DNA of 64,000 nt. It comes from Spirochaetae bacterium HGW-Spirochaetae-2 (GTDB lineage Bacteria > Spirochaetota > Spirochaetia > Sphaerochaetales > Sphaerochaetaceae). The stretch covers positions 28,896 to 92,895 of the forward strand of contig PGXW01000003.1 in NCBI GenBank assembly GCA_002839355.1. The letters run 5' to 3'. The position numbers and the translations under genes are program-made. The notes beneath the pieces are model-generated. The model saw only the letters and a program-made list of their open reading frames with translations, searched no databases and was not told where the DNA came from. How positions within the stretch are numbered: the first letter of the stretch is position 1; each line of letters starts with the position of its first letter. Below are positions 1 to 8,637 of this stretch, in pieces.

Positions 1-198
1 GGTGATATCGAAGGCACCGGTAATGACTTTTCTTCCGGTAGCTTCACGAATTTCCTTCGCGGTTGCTTCCAGGACATCTTGTTTGACATCACAGATCGCG
101 ACATCGACACCACGTTGGGCAAGCACCATTGCTATGCCCTTGCCCATTCCCTGTGCCGATCCGGTAATAATCGCCGCCATTCCTTTCAAGCTTTCCAT
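1..198 (-). CDS. SDR-family oxidoreductase, N-terminal part (runs off the window)
   Basis: Sixty-six codons are visible and the gene continues past the left edge. After the ATG the protein has the Rossmann cofactor signature of short-chain dehydrogenases, ITGSAQGMGKGIA, close to the classic TGxxxGxG, then an alternating beta/alpha pattern with an acidic residue after beta-2 (ICDVKQD), which usually favours NAD(H). It is the last visible gene of the TRAP cassette, 22 bp after the zinc dehydrogenase, and an AAGGA sits upstream of its ATG. In such clusters SDRs oxidise or reduce sugar acids. The substrate cannot be read from this fragment, and the catalytic Tyr-x-x-x-Lys lies outside the window. 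Confidence 0.85.
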   Translation of the reverse strand, partial: MESLKGMAAIITGSAQGMGKGIAMVLAQRGVDVAICDVKQDVLEATAKEIREATGRKVITGAFDIT

Positions 199-220
199 TC
201 TTATATCCTTATACTATCGA

Positions 221-1258
221 TTATTCAGGTTTGAAGAGCACTTTCAGCCCTTCCTTCTTCTCGAACACATCGAAGCCCTTTTCCCACTCGTCCAACGAGA
301 AGGTGTGGCTTACCAAGTCCTTGAGATTGAGTTTCTTTGCCTCGACAAGTTTGATGGCATTGTTCCAGGCTGTCCATACGGATCCCAGGGAACCTGTCAC
401 TTTGATCTCCTTGTAACAGATCCTGTCGAAATTCAATTCGAACGGCTTGCCGGCGAGCCCGATCTGAACGAATTGGCCTTGCTTCCGGACAGCTTCGATA
501 CCCGTTGCGGTTGCGCGTCCCGAACCAGAACACTCCAAAACCACGTCTGCGCCACGGCCCATGTGGGTGAGCGATTTCACAATGGCAAGCACGTCTTCCT
601 TGGTGACATCGACAATCCTGTCGGCACCGAGTTTTTTCGCGAATGTAAGCCGGTCCGCGTCCACACTGGTTCCCGAGACAATCACGAATGCACCGTGGGC
701 CTTTGCGACCTGCATGGCAATAAGTCCGACTGCTCCAGGACCGGAGACGAGCACCACATCGCCAGCTTGGATAGTGGCAAGATCCATGACCGCATGTGTC
801 ACGCAAGCCGCCGGCTCGAGAAGTGCAGCTTCCTCAAAAGAGATGGAGTCGGTCAACAGGTGGATGCGATCCTCGGGTACCACGGTATATTTGGCGAACG
901 CGCCGTTGAACCAATAGCCCAAAGTCCTCCGTTCATCGCAGAGGTTGTACCGGCCTGTCTTGCAATTGTGGCATTTGCCGCAATAGGCATATGCGGTCTC
1001 GCTGGTGACCCGGTCCCCGACCTTGCAGGTCGTGACACCTTCACCGACAGCGGTGACCACACCGGAAAATTCATGTCCCGTCACCACAGGTGGCCGTACG
1101 GGAATCGCGATATCGCTATGCAAGATATGGATGTCGGATCCGCAGATACCTGCGGCCTTGACTTCGATCTTGACTAGTCCAGGCTGTACTACCGGTTCCG
1201 CAATTTCACGGATTTCCATATTGCCCGGGCCCTTGTCGTACTTTACCAATCCTTTCAT
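221..1258 (-). CDS. Zinc-dependent medium-chain dehydrogenase (sorbitol/threonine dehydrogenase type)
   Basis: A 345-residue MDR-family protein. Catalytic zinc ligands are visible as C39 (ICGSD) and H62-E63 (GHE). Structural zinc ligands are C93, C96, C99 and C107 in a Cys-rich lobe. A Rossmann GPGAVG motif follows around residue 175. The length is normal for L-iditol, galactitol or sugar-acid dehydrogenases. It lies 31 bp after dctM and 22 bp before the SDR gene, so all three are probably cotranscribed, and it should oxidise the polyol or sugar acid imported by the adjacent TRAP system. A second, divergent MDR gene sits in the sister cassette (6393-7427). The exact substrate is unknown; L-gulonate or a related aldonate is only a guess from context. 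Confidence 0.9.
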   Translation of the reverse strand: MKGLVKYDKGPGNMEIREIAEPVVQPGLVKIEVKAAGICGSDIHILHSDIAIPVRPPVVTGHEFSGVVTAVGEGVTTCKVGDRVTSETAYAYCGKCHNCKTGRYNLCDERRTLGYWFNGAFAKYTVVPEDRIHLLTDSISFEEAALLEPAACVTHAVMDLATIQAGDVVLVSGPGAVGLIAMQVAKAHGAFVIVSGTSVDADRLTFAKKLGADRIVDVTKEDVLAIVKSLTHMGRGADVVLECSGSGRATATGIEAVRKQGQFVQIGLAGKPFELNFDRICYKEIKVTGSLGSVWTAWNNAIKLVEAKKLNLKDLVSHTFSLDEWEKGFDVFEKKEGLKVLFKPE

Positions 1259-1289
1259 CTTTCTATCTCCTATAATTTCTTTACAATGA

Positions 1290-2579
1290 TCAACCGAGAG
1301 TCAACGTAGGTATCCACAGTACAATTCCGGGAACCAACGTGGTAAGCAACAAGACCGCCAACATCGACACATACAGGGGCAAGGCCGATTTGATCAGCTG
1401 TCCCATTTCCATCTTCGCGACATTGCAGGTACTGAACAGACAAACCCCGAACGGTGGGGTCACCATACCGATCGCAAGGTTCAACACGAAAACGACCGCG
1501 AAATGGATCGGATGGATACCGACAGCGGCCGCAACCGGGAACAGGATCGGTGCCATGACTATGATCGCTACCCCCGCATCCAGGAACATACCCATGACCA
1601 ACAGGAATACGTTGATCATAAGGAATATCGCAAGCTGGTTGTTGGTGATTCCCAACAGGAACCCTGCGACTATCTGCGGAAGACCTTCGAAGGTGAGGAT
1701 GAATGTGAAGATCGACGAAGATCCGATGATTGCGACGACCGCGGCAGTCAACCGGGCTGCAGAAATCAGTGACTTGTAGATAACACCCTTCTTCAATGAT
1801 TTGTAGAAAAACACCGAGATGAAAATCGTATAGACAACCGCAAGGCCACCCGATTCGGTGGGAGTGACGAATCCGGTCATGATACCCAGCATAATGATTA
1901 CCGGTGCACCCAATGCCCATATCCCCACCCGAAAGGAATTCCAGAGGGCACGGAATGAGAATTTCTTCACCGAACCATATTTGTGCTTACGGCAGATAAA
2001 ATAGTTCTGGATCATCATTGCCGAAGTCAATAAGACCCCAGGCCCCAAACCACCGATCAGCAACCACGAGACGGACAATTCGGAGACAGCTCCGATAATG
2101 ACCATGAGGATACTGGGAGGAACGATAACCGCAAGGGTTGAGGACAATGCGGTAATTGCAGCCGAATACCCCTTGTCGTACCCGTCGGCCTCCATCTCGG
2201 GAATCAGGATCGTTCCCAAAGCCACCGTATCGGCGACCGAGGAACCCGACATACCTCCGAAAATGAAACTGGCGACAACGTTGGATGCCCCCAGGCCACC
2301 TCGTGCCCAACCGACTCCAGCCTTCGCGAAATCGATGAGTTTCTTGGCCACACCAGTCGATTCCATCAGAACGCCAGAGAGCACGAACAGGGGAATTGCG
2401 ACAAGCACGTAGGACTCTGTGCCGGAGAACATGAGCTGGGGAATCGAAATCAGTGGAACCGGATTATGTATGATGATGGTCATGACACTCGCCAGACCGA
2501 TCGATACGAACACTGGAGTCCCGAGAAGAAGGAGAAACACAGCAAGACCAAACACTGTCAAACTCATTACCGGTATCAT
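1290..2579 (-). CDS. dctM: TRAP transporter large permease DctM
   Basis: A 429-residue, highly hydrophobic protein with about 12 membrane segments. It has the family hallmarks: an N-terminal VAIPLFVLSG stretch and the GGMSGSSVAD loop with a downstream AITALSSTLAVIVPPS segment. DctM forms the sodium-driven transport core of TRAP systems and works with DctQ and the periplasmic DctP. Its ATG overlaps the end of dctQ by 4 bp (ATGA), so translation is probably coupled. The two dehydrogenase genes follow directly. The ligand is probably a carboxylated sugar, as is usual for DctP-type systems with such neighbours. Confidence 0.95.
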   Translation of the reverse strand: MIPVMSLTVFGLAVFLLLLGTPVFVSIGLASVMTIIIHNPVPLISIPQLMFSGTESYVLVAIPLFVLSGVLMESTGVAKKLIDFAKAGVGWARGGLGASNVVASFIFGGMSGSSVADTVALGTILIPEMEADGYDKGYSAAITALSSTLAVIVPPSILMVIIGAVSELSVSWLLIGGLGPGVLLTSAMMIQNYFICRKHKYGSVKKFSFRALWNSFRVGIWALGAPVIIMLGIMTGFVTPTESGGLAVVYTIFISVFFYKSLKKGVIYKSLISAARLTAAVVAIIGSSSIFTFILTFEGLPQIVAGFLLGITNNQLAIFLMINVFLLVMGMFLDAGVAIIVMAPILFPVAAAVGIHPIHFAVVFVLNLAIGMVTPPFGVCLFSTCNVAKMEMGQLIKSALPLYVSMLAVLLLTTLVPGIVLWIPTLTLG

Positions 2580-3154
2580 TTCGCGTCTCCTTCTTTAATG
2601 AATCCTTCCCGGATCAACTCTTCAATTCCCAGGTCTTCAAGTCCAACAGGAATATCATATATGAATTCGGGGTCCTTATTCCTAAAGACCATCACAATCC
2701 TTTCAATCAAACGGTAGACGGATATCACTGCCCCGATCACGATGGGAGAACGCATCAACCACACGGGAGCATGCAAGGCCGGTGTGGTCTGGCCCCGTCG
2801 TGCGTAGCTCATCAAGGCCATCAATCCCAAATACCCGAACATGCAGATCATGATTCCGAACAGAACCAGATGGATCACCTTGAGGACCTTCCTGGCTTTC
2901 TTCGGAAACTTTTGATATACACTGCGTATTCCAACGTGGGAATCATCGTGTATGGCAAGGGCAATCCCGATCCAGATGAGGCCACCGAACACATACGTGA
3001 TCAACTCAAGTGTCCAGGGAGCCTTCATACCGGGAATCAGCCGGTTCAGCACCTGCATGAGGGATGAAATCAGAATTATCCCTAAAAACGCTGATGCTAT
3101 CGCATATTCGGGATTTTTAAGAAAATACTTGAAACCCAATGTTTTTTTTTCCAT
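2576..3154 (-). CDS. dctQ: TRAP transporter small permease DctQ
   Basis: A 192-residue protein with four predicted membrane helices and a C-terminal cytoplasmic tail that is longer than usual and charged (about residues 160-192). The family's conserved GGLIWIGIALA-type second helix and a polar SHVGI stretch after it are visible. It scaffolds DctM in the inner membrane. It starts 88 bp after dctP, beyond a stem-loop, and ends in a 4-bp overlap with dctM. Confidence 0.9.
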   Translation of the reverse strand: MEKKTLGFKYFLKNPEYAIASAFLGIILISSLMQVLNRLIPGMKAPWTLELITYVFGGLIWIGIALAIHDDSHVGIRSVYQKFPKKARKVLKVIHLVLFGIMICMFGYLGLMALMSYARRGQTTPALHAPVWLMRSPIVIGAVISVYRLIERIVMVFRNKDPEFIYDIPVGLEDLGIEELIREGFIKEGDAK

Positions 3155-3186
3155 TCCTGCACACCTTTTTTACCAATCATGGCAAA

Positions 3187-3214
3187 AGGATGCCCCGTTT
3201 GAACGGAGCATCCT
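3187..3214 (-). terminator. Stem-loop between dctP and dctQ (attenuator or mRNA-stabilising hairpin)
   Basis: Arms AGGATGC (3187-3193) and GCATCCT (3208-3214) enclose a second stem, CCGTT/AACGG. On the minus-strand transcript the hairpin is followed by TTTTGCC. Its position just behind the binding-protein gene is typical of a partial terminator or 3' protective hairpin that lets DctP be made in excess over the permease. Confidence 0.65.
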
Positions 3215-3242
3215 GAAAACTTCTTTTCAGATCACGAAACCA

Positions 3243-4265
3243 TTATCTGGTTGCATCGGCGACTCTCACCAACTCATCCCAGGCAGCAGCGCCGATGGTC
3301 TTCTTGATAGCGTCGTATGCAGGACCCATGAGGGCTCTCCAGGGCTCTTTCATCTCGGCAGTGAAATCCGTGAACTGGATTCCAGCCTTTCCCATTGCAT
3401 CGCGTGCGATCTTTTCCCGTTCGATCGTGCTCTTCAACACGACTTCGGTGGATGCCGCTGCAACTTCAAGAAGGTCTTTCTGGAATGCGGCCGACAATCC
3501 GTCGAACCAATCCTTGTTGACCACAACCAAGACACCATCACCCATGTAGTTCCAAACGTTGATGTACTTGCCCTGCTCGTAGGTACGGGTCGAGTACTGT
3601 GTGGAAAGGGCGTTGTCTTCACCGGAAACTGTTCCGAGCTGCATTGCTGTGTAGATTTCGCCTGACGGAAGGGGAACCGGATTCGCCTTCATGGCCTGGA
3701 ATGTCGTTACGAACAGATCCATTGCGGGAACCCTGAAACGCATTCCTTCGATATCTTTCGGCACAATGATCGGGCGAACTGAGTTCAACAGCTGGCGGGG
3801 AGCCCGTGGCCAGTAGGAGATGACCTTGAGGTTCTTTGTCTCGAGCTTTGCAAACCAATCATCGACAAACGAGGGCTTCTCAGCCATGAACCGCAACACG
3901 TGTTCCATGTCCTCGAACATGAAGGGTGTGCTCAAGGCAAACAATTCGGGAACAAGGCTGGCGAGGGTAACCTGTGATTCACAAGCCATCTGAATAACAT
4001 TTTCCTGGGTTTGTTCAAAGATTGTCGCCCAGTTGTTGTTTGCCAATTGTCCGTTGGGATAGATCTTCGAATCGATCTGGTCGGGGTATCTCTTCATCAT
4101 CTCGGCTCGGATGAATTCGAAGCCCACCTGCCAGGTCTCGGTCTGTGGTAAGTTGTGCTGGATATTCATCGAAACCTTCTGTGCCGGTTTCTCTGCCCCA
4201 CCCTGTGCAAACACCATAGCACTGGCCATGCACACAATCAGAATCGCTACTAATAAACGTTTCAT
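3243..4265 (-). CDS. dctP: TRAP transporter periplasmic substrate-binding protein DctP
   Basis: A 340-residue protein with a Sec signal peptide (basic KR, hydrophobic core, VFA before Q21). The mature part is a DctP-family two-lobed binding protein. The conserved arginine that clamps the ligand carboxylate is seen in GMRFRVP (about residue 178), with the downstream GEIYTAMQLGTV segment of the family. ATG 4265 has AAAGGAG seven bases upstream. It is the first gene of cassette 1 (dctP-dctQ-dctM-adh-sdr). A 16-bp palindrome and a conserved -35 element lie immediately upstream. The ligand is probably a sugar acid. Confidence 0.95.
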   Translation of the reverse strand: MKRLLVAILIVCMASAMVFAQGGAEKPAQKVSMNIQHNLPQTETWQVGFEFIRAEMMKRYPDQIDSKIYPNGQLANNNWATIFEQTQENVIQMACESQVTLASLVPELFALSTPFMFEDMEHVLRFMAEKPSFVDDWFAKLETKNLKVISYWPRAPRQLLNSVRPIIVPKDIEGMRFRVPAMDLFVTTFQAMKANPVPLPSGEIYTAMQLGTVSGEDNALSTQYSTRTYEQGKYINVWNYMGDGVLVVVNKDWFDGLSAAFQKDLLEVAAASTEVVLKSTIEREKIARDAMGKAGIQFTDFTAEMKEPWRALMGPAYDAIKKTIGAAAWDELVRVADATR

Positions 4266-4279
4266 ATACGCTCCTTTGT

Positions 4280-4331
4280 ATATAGTATACTATATCTTAA
4301 CATCTATTCCCCACCTGTCAATCTTTTTTTT
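4280..4331 (-). promoter_or_regulatory. Promoter/operator region of dctP cassette 1
   Basis: ATATAGTATACTATAT (4280-4295) is a perfect 16-bp palindrome placed 15 bp before the dctP start. A TTGACA -35 element (complement of 4316-4321) with a poly-A tract in front of it lies upstream and matches the dctP2 promoter at 8597-8637 in both sequence and order. The GTATAC core matches the TnGT-AT-ACnA half-sites bound by FadR-type GntR proteins, and two such regulators are encoded at 9.1-10.6 kb. The -10 box is not clear here; the palindrome probably overlaps it. Assignment to a GntR regulator is inference. Confidence 0.6.
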
Positions 4332-4517
4332 CACTTGTTTGCCATTTTATAGGGAAAGTTTTTTTATTTGTTTATTTATAATTATTTATAGATACTACAG
4401 CACGATCAAACCCCGCATGGTCCACATGTGTAGAACTGGCCGAAAAGGACAACAATCCACTGCAAAACTGAGCATCATACGGACCAAACCAATGAATTTC
4501 CCAATGCCACGGATATA

Positions 4518-4527
4518 TTGTATACAA
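4518..4527. promoter_or_regulatory. Second GTATAC palindrome upstream of dctP cassette 1
   Basis: TTGTATACAA is a perfect 10-bp palindrome followed seven bases later by a second ATACAAT half-site. It lies in the 368-bp gap between the two TRAP cassettes, about 250 bp before the dctP start and downstream of the cassette-2 terminator. It fits the FadR/GntR half-site pattern and may be an auxiliary operator. The rest of the gap (4332-4586) is AT-rich and holds no credible gene. Confidence 0.45.
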
Positions 4528-4586
4528 AGAATATACAATTTTTTCTTCCTTGGTCGGGGATACGTATCGGGAACAAGGAAAGAAAC

Positions 4587-4614
4587 ACTTGCCCCTGCAG
4601 TCGCAGGGGCAAGT
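4587..4614 (-). terminator. Rho-independent terminator after TRAP cassette 2
   Basis: Perfect 12-bp arms ACTTGCCCCTGC and GCAGGGGCAAGT enclose a 4-base loop. In the minus-strand transcript the stem is followed by GTTTCTTT. It lies 20 bp after the dctM2 stop and should end cassette 2, separating it from cassette 1. Confidence 0.85.
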
Positions 4615-4633
4615 GAATTCGAATCGGTAAAGC

Positions 4634-5914
4634 CTATTGGATACCGAAGAACAGGTTCGGCAAGTAGAGGGAAAGTTGCGGGAAAATGTTCACCAACGCA
4701 AGGACAAGCAATAGTGGTGGGAGGAAGACCATAACTGTCTTGGCCACCTTTTCGACCGAAACCTCGGCAACCCCGCTCAGAACGAACAGCACTGTCCCGA
4801 AGGGAGGGGTGAGTGTTCCGATTACCAGGTTCAAGATGATGATGATACCGAACTGGACCGGATCCAAACCCAAGGACACGACTATCGGCAACAAGACCGG
4901 AACCAACAGGTTGATCGAAGCGATCGTTTCCATGAAGAGTCCTACTACCAACAAGAGGACGTTGATCAACAGAATAATCATCCATGGGGACATGTTCGAC
5001 TGTTGAACGACGAGCATGAGCTTCTGGGGAATCTGTTCCCGTGCAAGGATATTGGAGAACAATGCTGCCGAAGCGACAATGATCAAAACCTGTACGGAAG
5101 TGACCATGGATTCCCTTACAGCCTTCATGAAGCTCTTCCGGTCGATATCCTTGTAGAAGAGTCCTAGCAGCAACGCATACAAACAGGCAACTGCCGCAGC
5201 TTCTGTCGGGGTGAAATATCCTGTGAAAATTCCACCAAGGATGATTACCGGAGTCATCAACGAGAGGAAAGCCTTCCTCGATGCGTTGAACTTCTCCATG
5301 AAGGTTGTCCTGGTTCCACGGGGACAGTGCCAACGGTCATGAAGCGCCAATACCATGATTGCGAGAGCGACAGCCATGAGGAATCCAGGAACGACACCGG
5401 CCGCGAACAATCTACCGATCGAGGTCGATGCGATAACACCGTAGACGACCATGGGCATGCTGGGAGGTATGATAGGTCCGATCAAGGACGAGGCGGCGGT
5501 GACACCAATCGTCATACGGTCATCGTACCCCGCCTCGCGCATAGCTTTGATTTCAATTGACCCGAGGCCACCGGCATCGGCGATAGCGGCACCCGACATT
5601 CCTGCGAATATAACGCTGGCAATGATATTCACATACGCCAATCCACCCTTCACACGCCCCATGCCGATACGGCAGGAATCGAAGATACGGGAGGTAATTC
5701 CACCCGAGTTCATCAAATTGGCGGCGAGTATGAAGAAGGGGACGGCAAGCAGGCTGTAGGTGTTGATTCCCGCAATCATCCTTTGGATAGCAACAAAATT
5801 CACAAACCCCGGGTTGTTCAATACATACATGAACGAAGGGATTCCCACAGCCACTGCGACAGGAAGTCCAAGAGCAAGCAAAACAAACAGCAACAACGTC
5901 ATTACAATAATCAT
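4634..5914 (-). CDS. dctM: TRAP transporter large permease DctM (second system)
   Basis: A 426-residue polytopic protein of the DctM family, with the conserved VPFFILAANLMNSGG and GMSGAAIADAGGLG segments and a GPIIPPSMPM loop. It is clearly a different subfamily member from DctM at 1290-2579: they share family motifs but not close sequence, so this is not a recent duplication. It starts in a 4-bp overlap with dctQ2 and is the last gene of cassette 2, followed by a strong terminator. Confidence 0.95.
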   Translation of the reverse strand: MIIVMTLLLFVLLALGLPVAVAVGIPSFMYVLNNPGFVNFVAIQRMIAGINTYSLLAVPFFILAANLMNSGGITSRIFDSCRIGMGRVKGGLAYVNIIASVIFAGMSGAAIADAGGLGSIEIKAMREAGYDDRMTIGVTAASSLIGPIIPPSMPMVVYGVIASTSIGRLFAAGVVPGFLMAVALAIMVLALHDRWHCPRGTRTTFMEKFNASRKAFLSLMTPVIILGGIFTGYFTPTEAAAVACLYALLLGLFYKDIDRKSFMKAVRESMVTSVQVLIIVASAALFSNILAREQIPQKLMLVVQQSNMSPWMIILLINVLLLVVGLFMETIASINLLVPVLLPIVVSLGLDPVQFGIIIILNLVIGTLTPPFGTVLFVLSGVAEVSVEKVAKTVMVFLPPLLLVLALVNIFPQLSLYLPNLFFGIQ

Positions 5915-6396
5915 TGGGCTCCCCCTTCATGTTTTATGATTACGTGGTAGATACTCTGAATTTCCCGGAAAAGATACCCTGCCGCACCGAGTGGAACACA
6001 GATGTACAGCCAAGTCTGTCGGATCTGCAACCCGGGGGAGCGGAAATTCCAAGATCTGATCGCAAGTTGCAGCCCAAACCATACGAGCATCACCATGAAT
6101 ACGACATTCAGGATCTTCTTGATTACGAACAATGCCAGTTGGGTCTTCTTGCCAACACGAACATTGATAAAATCGAAAAACATTTCGATCTTGATATGGG
6201 CATTGATCTTACGCAAGAAGCCGATGCCGATGAAACTGATCCAGACATTGAGATACTGGGAGACCTCGACACTCCAGGCGAACGAGATACCGAATATCGA
6301 TCGCATGAATACTTGGAACAGCATTACCGTACAGATGATCAAAAATACTGCGATCGGCACGTACTCTTCAATAAAATCATACAGTCTTTTTATCAT
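5911..6396 (-). CDS. dctQ: TRAP transporter small permease DctQ (second system)
   Basis: A 161-residue protein with four membrane helices, the usual DctQ size. The motif SVEVSQYLNVWISFIG after helix 2 is the family signature. Both ends overlap neighbours by 4 bp (the dehydrogenase upstream, dctM2 downstream), so the three genes are translationally coupled. Confidence 0.92.
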   Translation of the reverse strand: MIKRLYDFIEEYVPIAVFLIICTVMLFQVFMRSIFGISFAWSVEVSQYLNVWISFIGIGFLRKINAHIKIEMFFDFINVRVGKKTQLALFVIKKILNVVFMVMLVWFGLQLAIRSWNFRSPGLQIRQTWLYICVPLGAAGYLFREIQSIYHVIIKHEGGAQ

Positions 6397-7427
6397 TTCC
6401 TCTCCCCTTCTGGCATATCGACAAGTATCTTCATGACACTTCCACGGTTTTCAGACCAATATCGGAAAGCCTCGGCCAATTCGGAAAAAGCGAACCTATT
6501 GGTGACCAACAGCTCCTTCAGGGCCGGGTTAGAGCGCAGGTTGTCGCGGGACCCCTCGAAATCGGCTTTCAGTGCGTTCCTCGATCCATAGACACTCAAC
6601 TCCTTGCTCACAATCGGCTTTGTGTTGAACGGTATGGTATCCGTATGGTACCCGACAAATACTATAGTCGCGGCGACCGCCGTCCTGCTCAATGCAGACT
6701 CGACGATCTTTGCGGAACCAACCGCATCGAACACGATATCAAGTCCCATTCCACCGCTGAGCTTGTCGATAGTGGAATCGAATTCGGCATCTTTTATGTC
6801 CAAAGCATAATCGGCTCCGAGGCGGAGCGCAAGGTCAAGTTTGTCCGCCGCCACATCGGCGACAATGACTTTTGCTCCCAACCTCTTCAACTCGATGAGT
6901 ATTCCTACACCGATTATTCCAAGTCCATAGAGGAGGACAAGCTTTCCAGCCACCGCAGGAACGCGGTTTGCGGCATGACGTCCGACACTCAACGGTTCGA
7001 CAAGCGCTATATCCGAGTAGTCCATTCCATCACAGGGAATGAAGTCGTCATGGTGCACGGTCATAAACGGTCTTGCGGCGCCTGGCCGGGCAACCCCCAT
7101 GGTCCGATTGGTCGAACATGTGTTGAACCGCCCACTTCTACATGCGGGACAGACCCCGCATTTGGTATAGGGCATGACCGTACCACGAGATCCGACAGCA
7201 ATACCTGACGGAACACCAGGACCGATTTCCACCACTTCACATGCAATCTCATGCCCGGGGATAATGGGGTACTCGACCATAGGGTTATGACCTTGGTATG
7301 TCTTCAAATCACTCCCACACAACCCAAGTACTTTGACGGCGACTACGATTTCCCCATTACGTGGCGAGATATGGTCGATCGTCGTAAAAGCACACTGTTC
7401 CTTTTGTTCGATGGCAAAGGCCTTCAT
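6393..7427 (-). CDS. Zinc-dependent medium-chain dehydrogenase (second cassette)
   Basis: A 344-residue MDR dehydrogenase. Catalytic ligands are C37 (LCGSD) and the GHE motif near residue 60. The structural zinc site is the CGVCPACRSGRFNTC cluster, and the NAD-binding loop is GLGIIG. It resembles L-gulonate, galactitol or L-threonine dehydrogenases. Unusually it sits between dctP2 and dctQ2, splitting the TRAP genes. Its start has AGAGGGG eight bases upstream. The likely role is the first oxidation of the imported substrate. Exact specificity is not readable. Confidence 0.9.
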   Translation of the reverse strand: MKAFAIEQKEQCAFTTIDHISPRNGEIVVAVKVLGLCGSDLKTYQGHNPMVEYPIIPGHEIACEVVEIGPGVPSGIAVGSRGTVMPYTKCGVCPACRSGRFNTCSTNRTMGVARPGAARPFMTVHHDDFIPCDGMDYSDIALVEPLSVGRHAANRVPAVAGKLVLLYGLGIIGVGILIELKRLGAKVIVADVAADKLDLALRLGADYALDIKDAEFDSTIDKLSGGMGLDIVFDAVGSAKIVESALSRTAVAATIVFVGYHTDTIPFNTKPIVSKELSVYGSRNALKADFEGSRDNLRSNPALKELLVTNRFAFSELAEAFRYWSENRGSVMKILVDMPEGERK

Positions 7428-7474
7428 AGTTTTCCCCTCTGGTCTATTTCACAAATCTCATGCCCCTACAGCAA

Positions 7475-7511
7475 AGGAACTGTCGCAGATTGGTACTCCA
7501 CGACAGTTCCT
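7475..7511 (-). terminator. Stem-loop between dctP2 and the dehydrogenase gene
   Basis: Perfect 11-bp arms AGGAACTGTCG (7475-7485) and CGACAGTTCCT (7501-7511) with a 15-base loop lie between dctP2 and the next gene. On the minus strand TTTGC follows, without a long U-run. It is the counterpart of the hairpin behind dctP1 and probably sets the ratio of binding protein to permease. Confidence 0.6.
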
Positions 7512-7533
7512 GTTCAGGACATATTCAGGACGA

Positions 7534-8547
7534 TTACTTCAAGTTCTGGATCTTGGTGTGGAAATCCGCACCATATTCAGCAGCCCACCAGTGGCTGAAA
7601 TCCTTGGGCATCGATGCGGTAGCCTTGCGGAAAGCTTCGATATCCGGAGTGATGACTTCAACACCGGCCGCGGCGAATTTGGTCTTCAGGTTGTTGTCCT
7701 CGGAATCCAAGATATTGACAATATGCTGGGCAGCTTCCTCGAAAGCCTTGGCAAGGATATCCTTGTCGGCAGCACTCAACGCACTGTAAATGGCGTCGTT
7801 CATAACAAAGAAGGTGGCATTTGTCACGTGGCTGGTGAGGATCACATACTTCTGGACCTCGTAGAACTTCTGTGCATTGATAACCGACATCGGGTTTTCC
7901 TGACCATCCACAACACCCTGCTGGAGTGCCATGTAGACTTCAGAGAAAGCGATAGGGGTCGGATTAGCGCCCATTGCCTTGGCATATGCCATGGTAACGG
8001 TCTGTTCGGGAACGCGGAGTTTGAAGCCAGCCAGGTCCGCGGGGGTGCGAACAAGCTTGCTGGAGGTCATCTGGCGGATACCATAGGTACTCGCACCAAC
8101 AATACGTCCACCGAACTTCTTGCGGAAGCCTTCGAACAAGGATTGTCCAAGGTCACTCTTTGTGAATGCGAGTACGTGGGCGTTGTTGCGGAAGGTGTAC
8201 GGCATTTCAAGTACGTTGAACGGGCTGTACAATGTTCCGACTTGGCCTGCACCGGCAATGCTTGCATCCAACGAACCAAGCAAGACCTGCTCAAGCAGTT
8301 CAGGTTCGGTTCCGAGTTGTCCGGCCGGGAATACGTTGATATTGATTCGGCCGTTCGAGAGTTCCTTCGCAACTTCAGAAGCTTTTACAGCTCCGGCGTG
8401 CCAGGGGTGTGAAGGATCATAGACATGACCCAGTTTGATTTCCAATGTCTTGCCAGCAACTTCTTGGGAACCTTGGGCGAAAACGGATGCAACCATGCCA
8501 ATGGACATGACTGCAATAAGAGCGAGAAGCAATACCTTCTTTTTCAT
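7534..8547 (-). CDS. dctP: TRAP transporter periplasmic substrate-binding protein DctP (second system)
   Basis: A 337-residue protein, counting from the ATG at 8547 preceded by GGAGGT; the longer reading frame to 8625 runs through the promoter. It has a signal peptide with cleavage after SVFA (residue 24). The DctP-family ligand arginine appears in GFKLRVP, followed by SEVYMALQQGVVDGQENP, the strongest family signature in this window. It is the first gene of cassette 2 (dctP-adh-dctQ-dctM). The promoter carries a GTATAC operator-like site in its spacer. Confidence 0.96.
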   Translation of the reverse strand: MKKKVLLLALIAVMSIGMVASVFAQGSQEVAGKTLEIKLGHVYDPSHPWHAGAVKASEVAKELSNGRININVFPAGQLGTEPELLEQVLLGSLDASIAGAGQVGTLYSPFNVLEMPYTFRNNAHVLAFTKSDLGQSLFEGFRKKFGGRIVGASTYGIRQMTSSKLVRTPADLAGFKLRVPEQTVTMAYAKAMGANPTPIAFSEVYMALQQGVVDGQENPMSVINAQKFYEVQKYVILTSHVTNATFFVMNDAIYSALSAADKDILAKAFEEAAQHIVNILDSEDNNLKTKFAAAGVEVITPDIEAFRKATASMPKDFSHWWAAEYGADFHTKIQNLK

Positions 8548-8596
8548 AGCGTACCTCCAAAATGTGATCTGCCCCCGTATGGGAGGAGCAGAACTT

Positions 8597-8637
8597 AGTG
8601 TATGGTATACAATTTCACCTGTCAATCTTTTTTTTTC
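8597..8637 (-). promoter_or_regulatory. Promoter of TRAP cassette 2 with GntR-type operator in the spacer
   Basis: On the minus strand a poly-A tract is followed by TTGACA (8620-8625), exactly 17 bp, then TACACT (8597-8602). The spacer contains TTGTATACCA (8603-8612), a near-palindrome of the TnGT-AT-ACnA type, ideally placed for repression. The A-tract plus TTGACAGGTG block is shared with dctP1. The remaining gap to gntR (8638-9066) is AT-rich and otherwise carries only the gntR promoter and another imperfect GTATAC site at 8795-8804. Confidence 0.65.

Noticed and set aside
2..1177. A 391-codon plus-strand ORF opposite the dehydrogenase
   Set aside because: It is antisense to a protein with intact zinc and NAD motifs, has no Shine-Dalgarno and shows no domain; GC-rich third positions on the other strand explain it.
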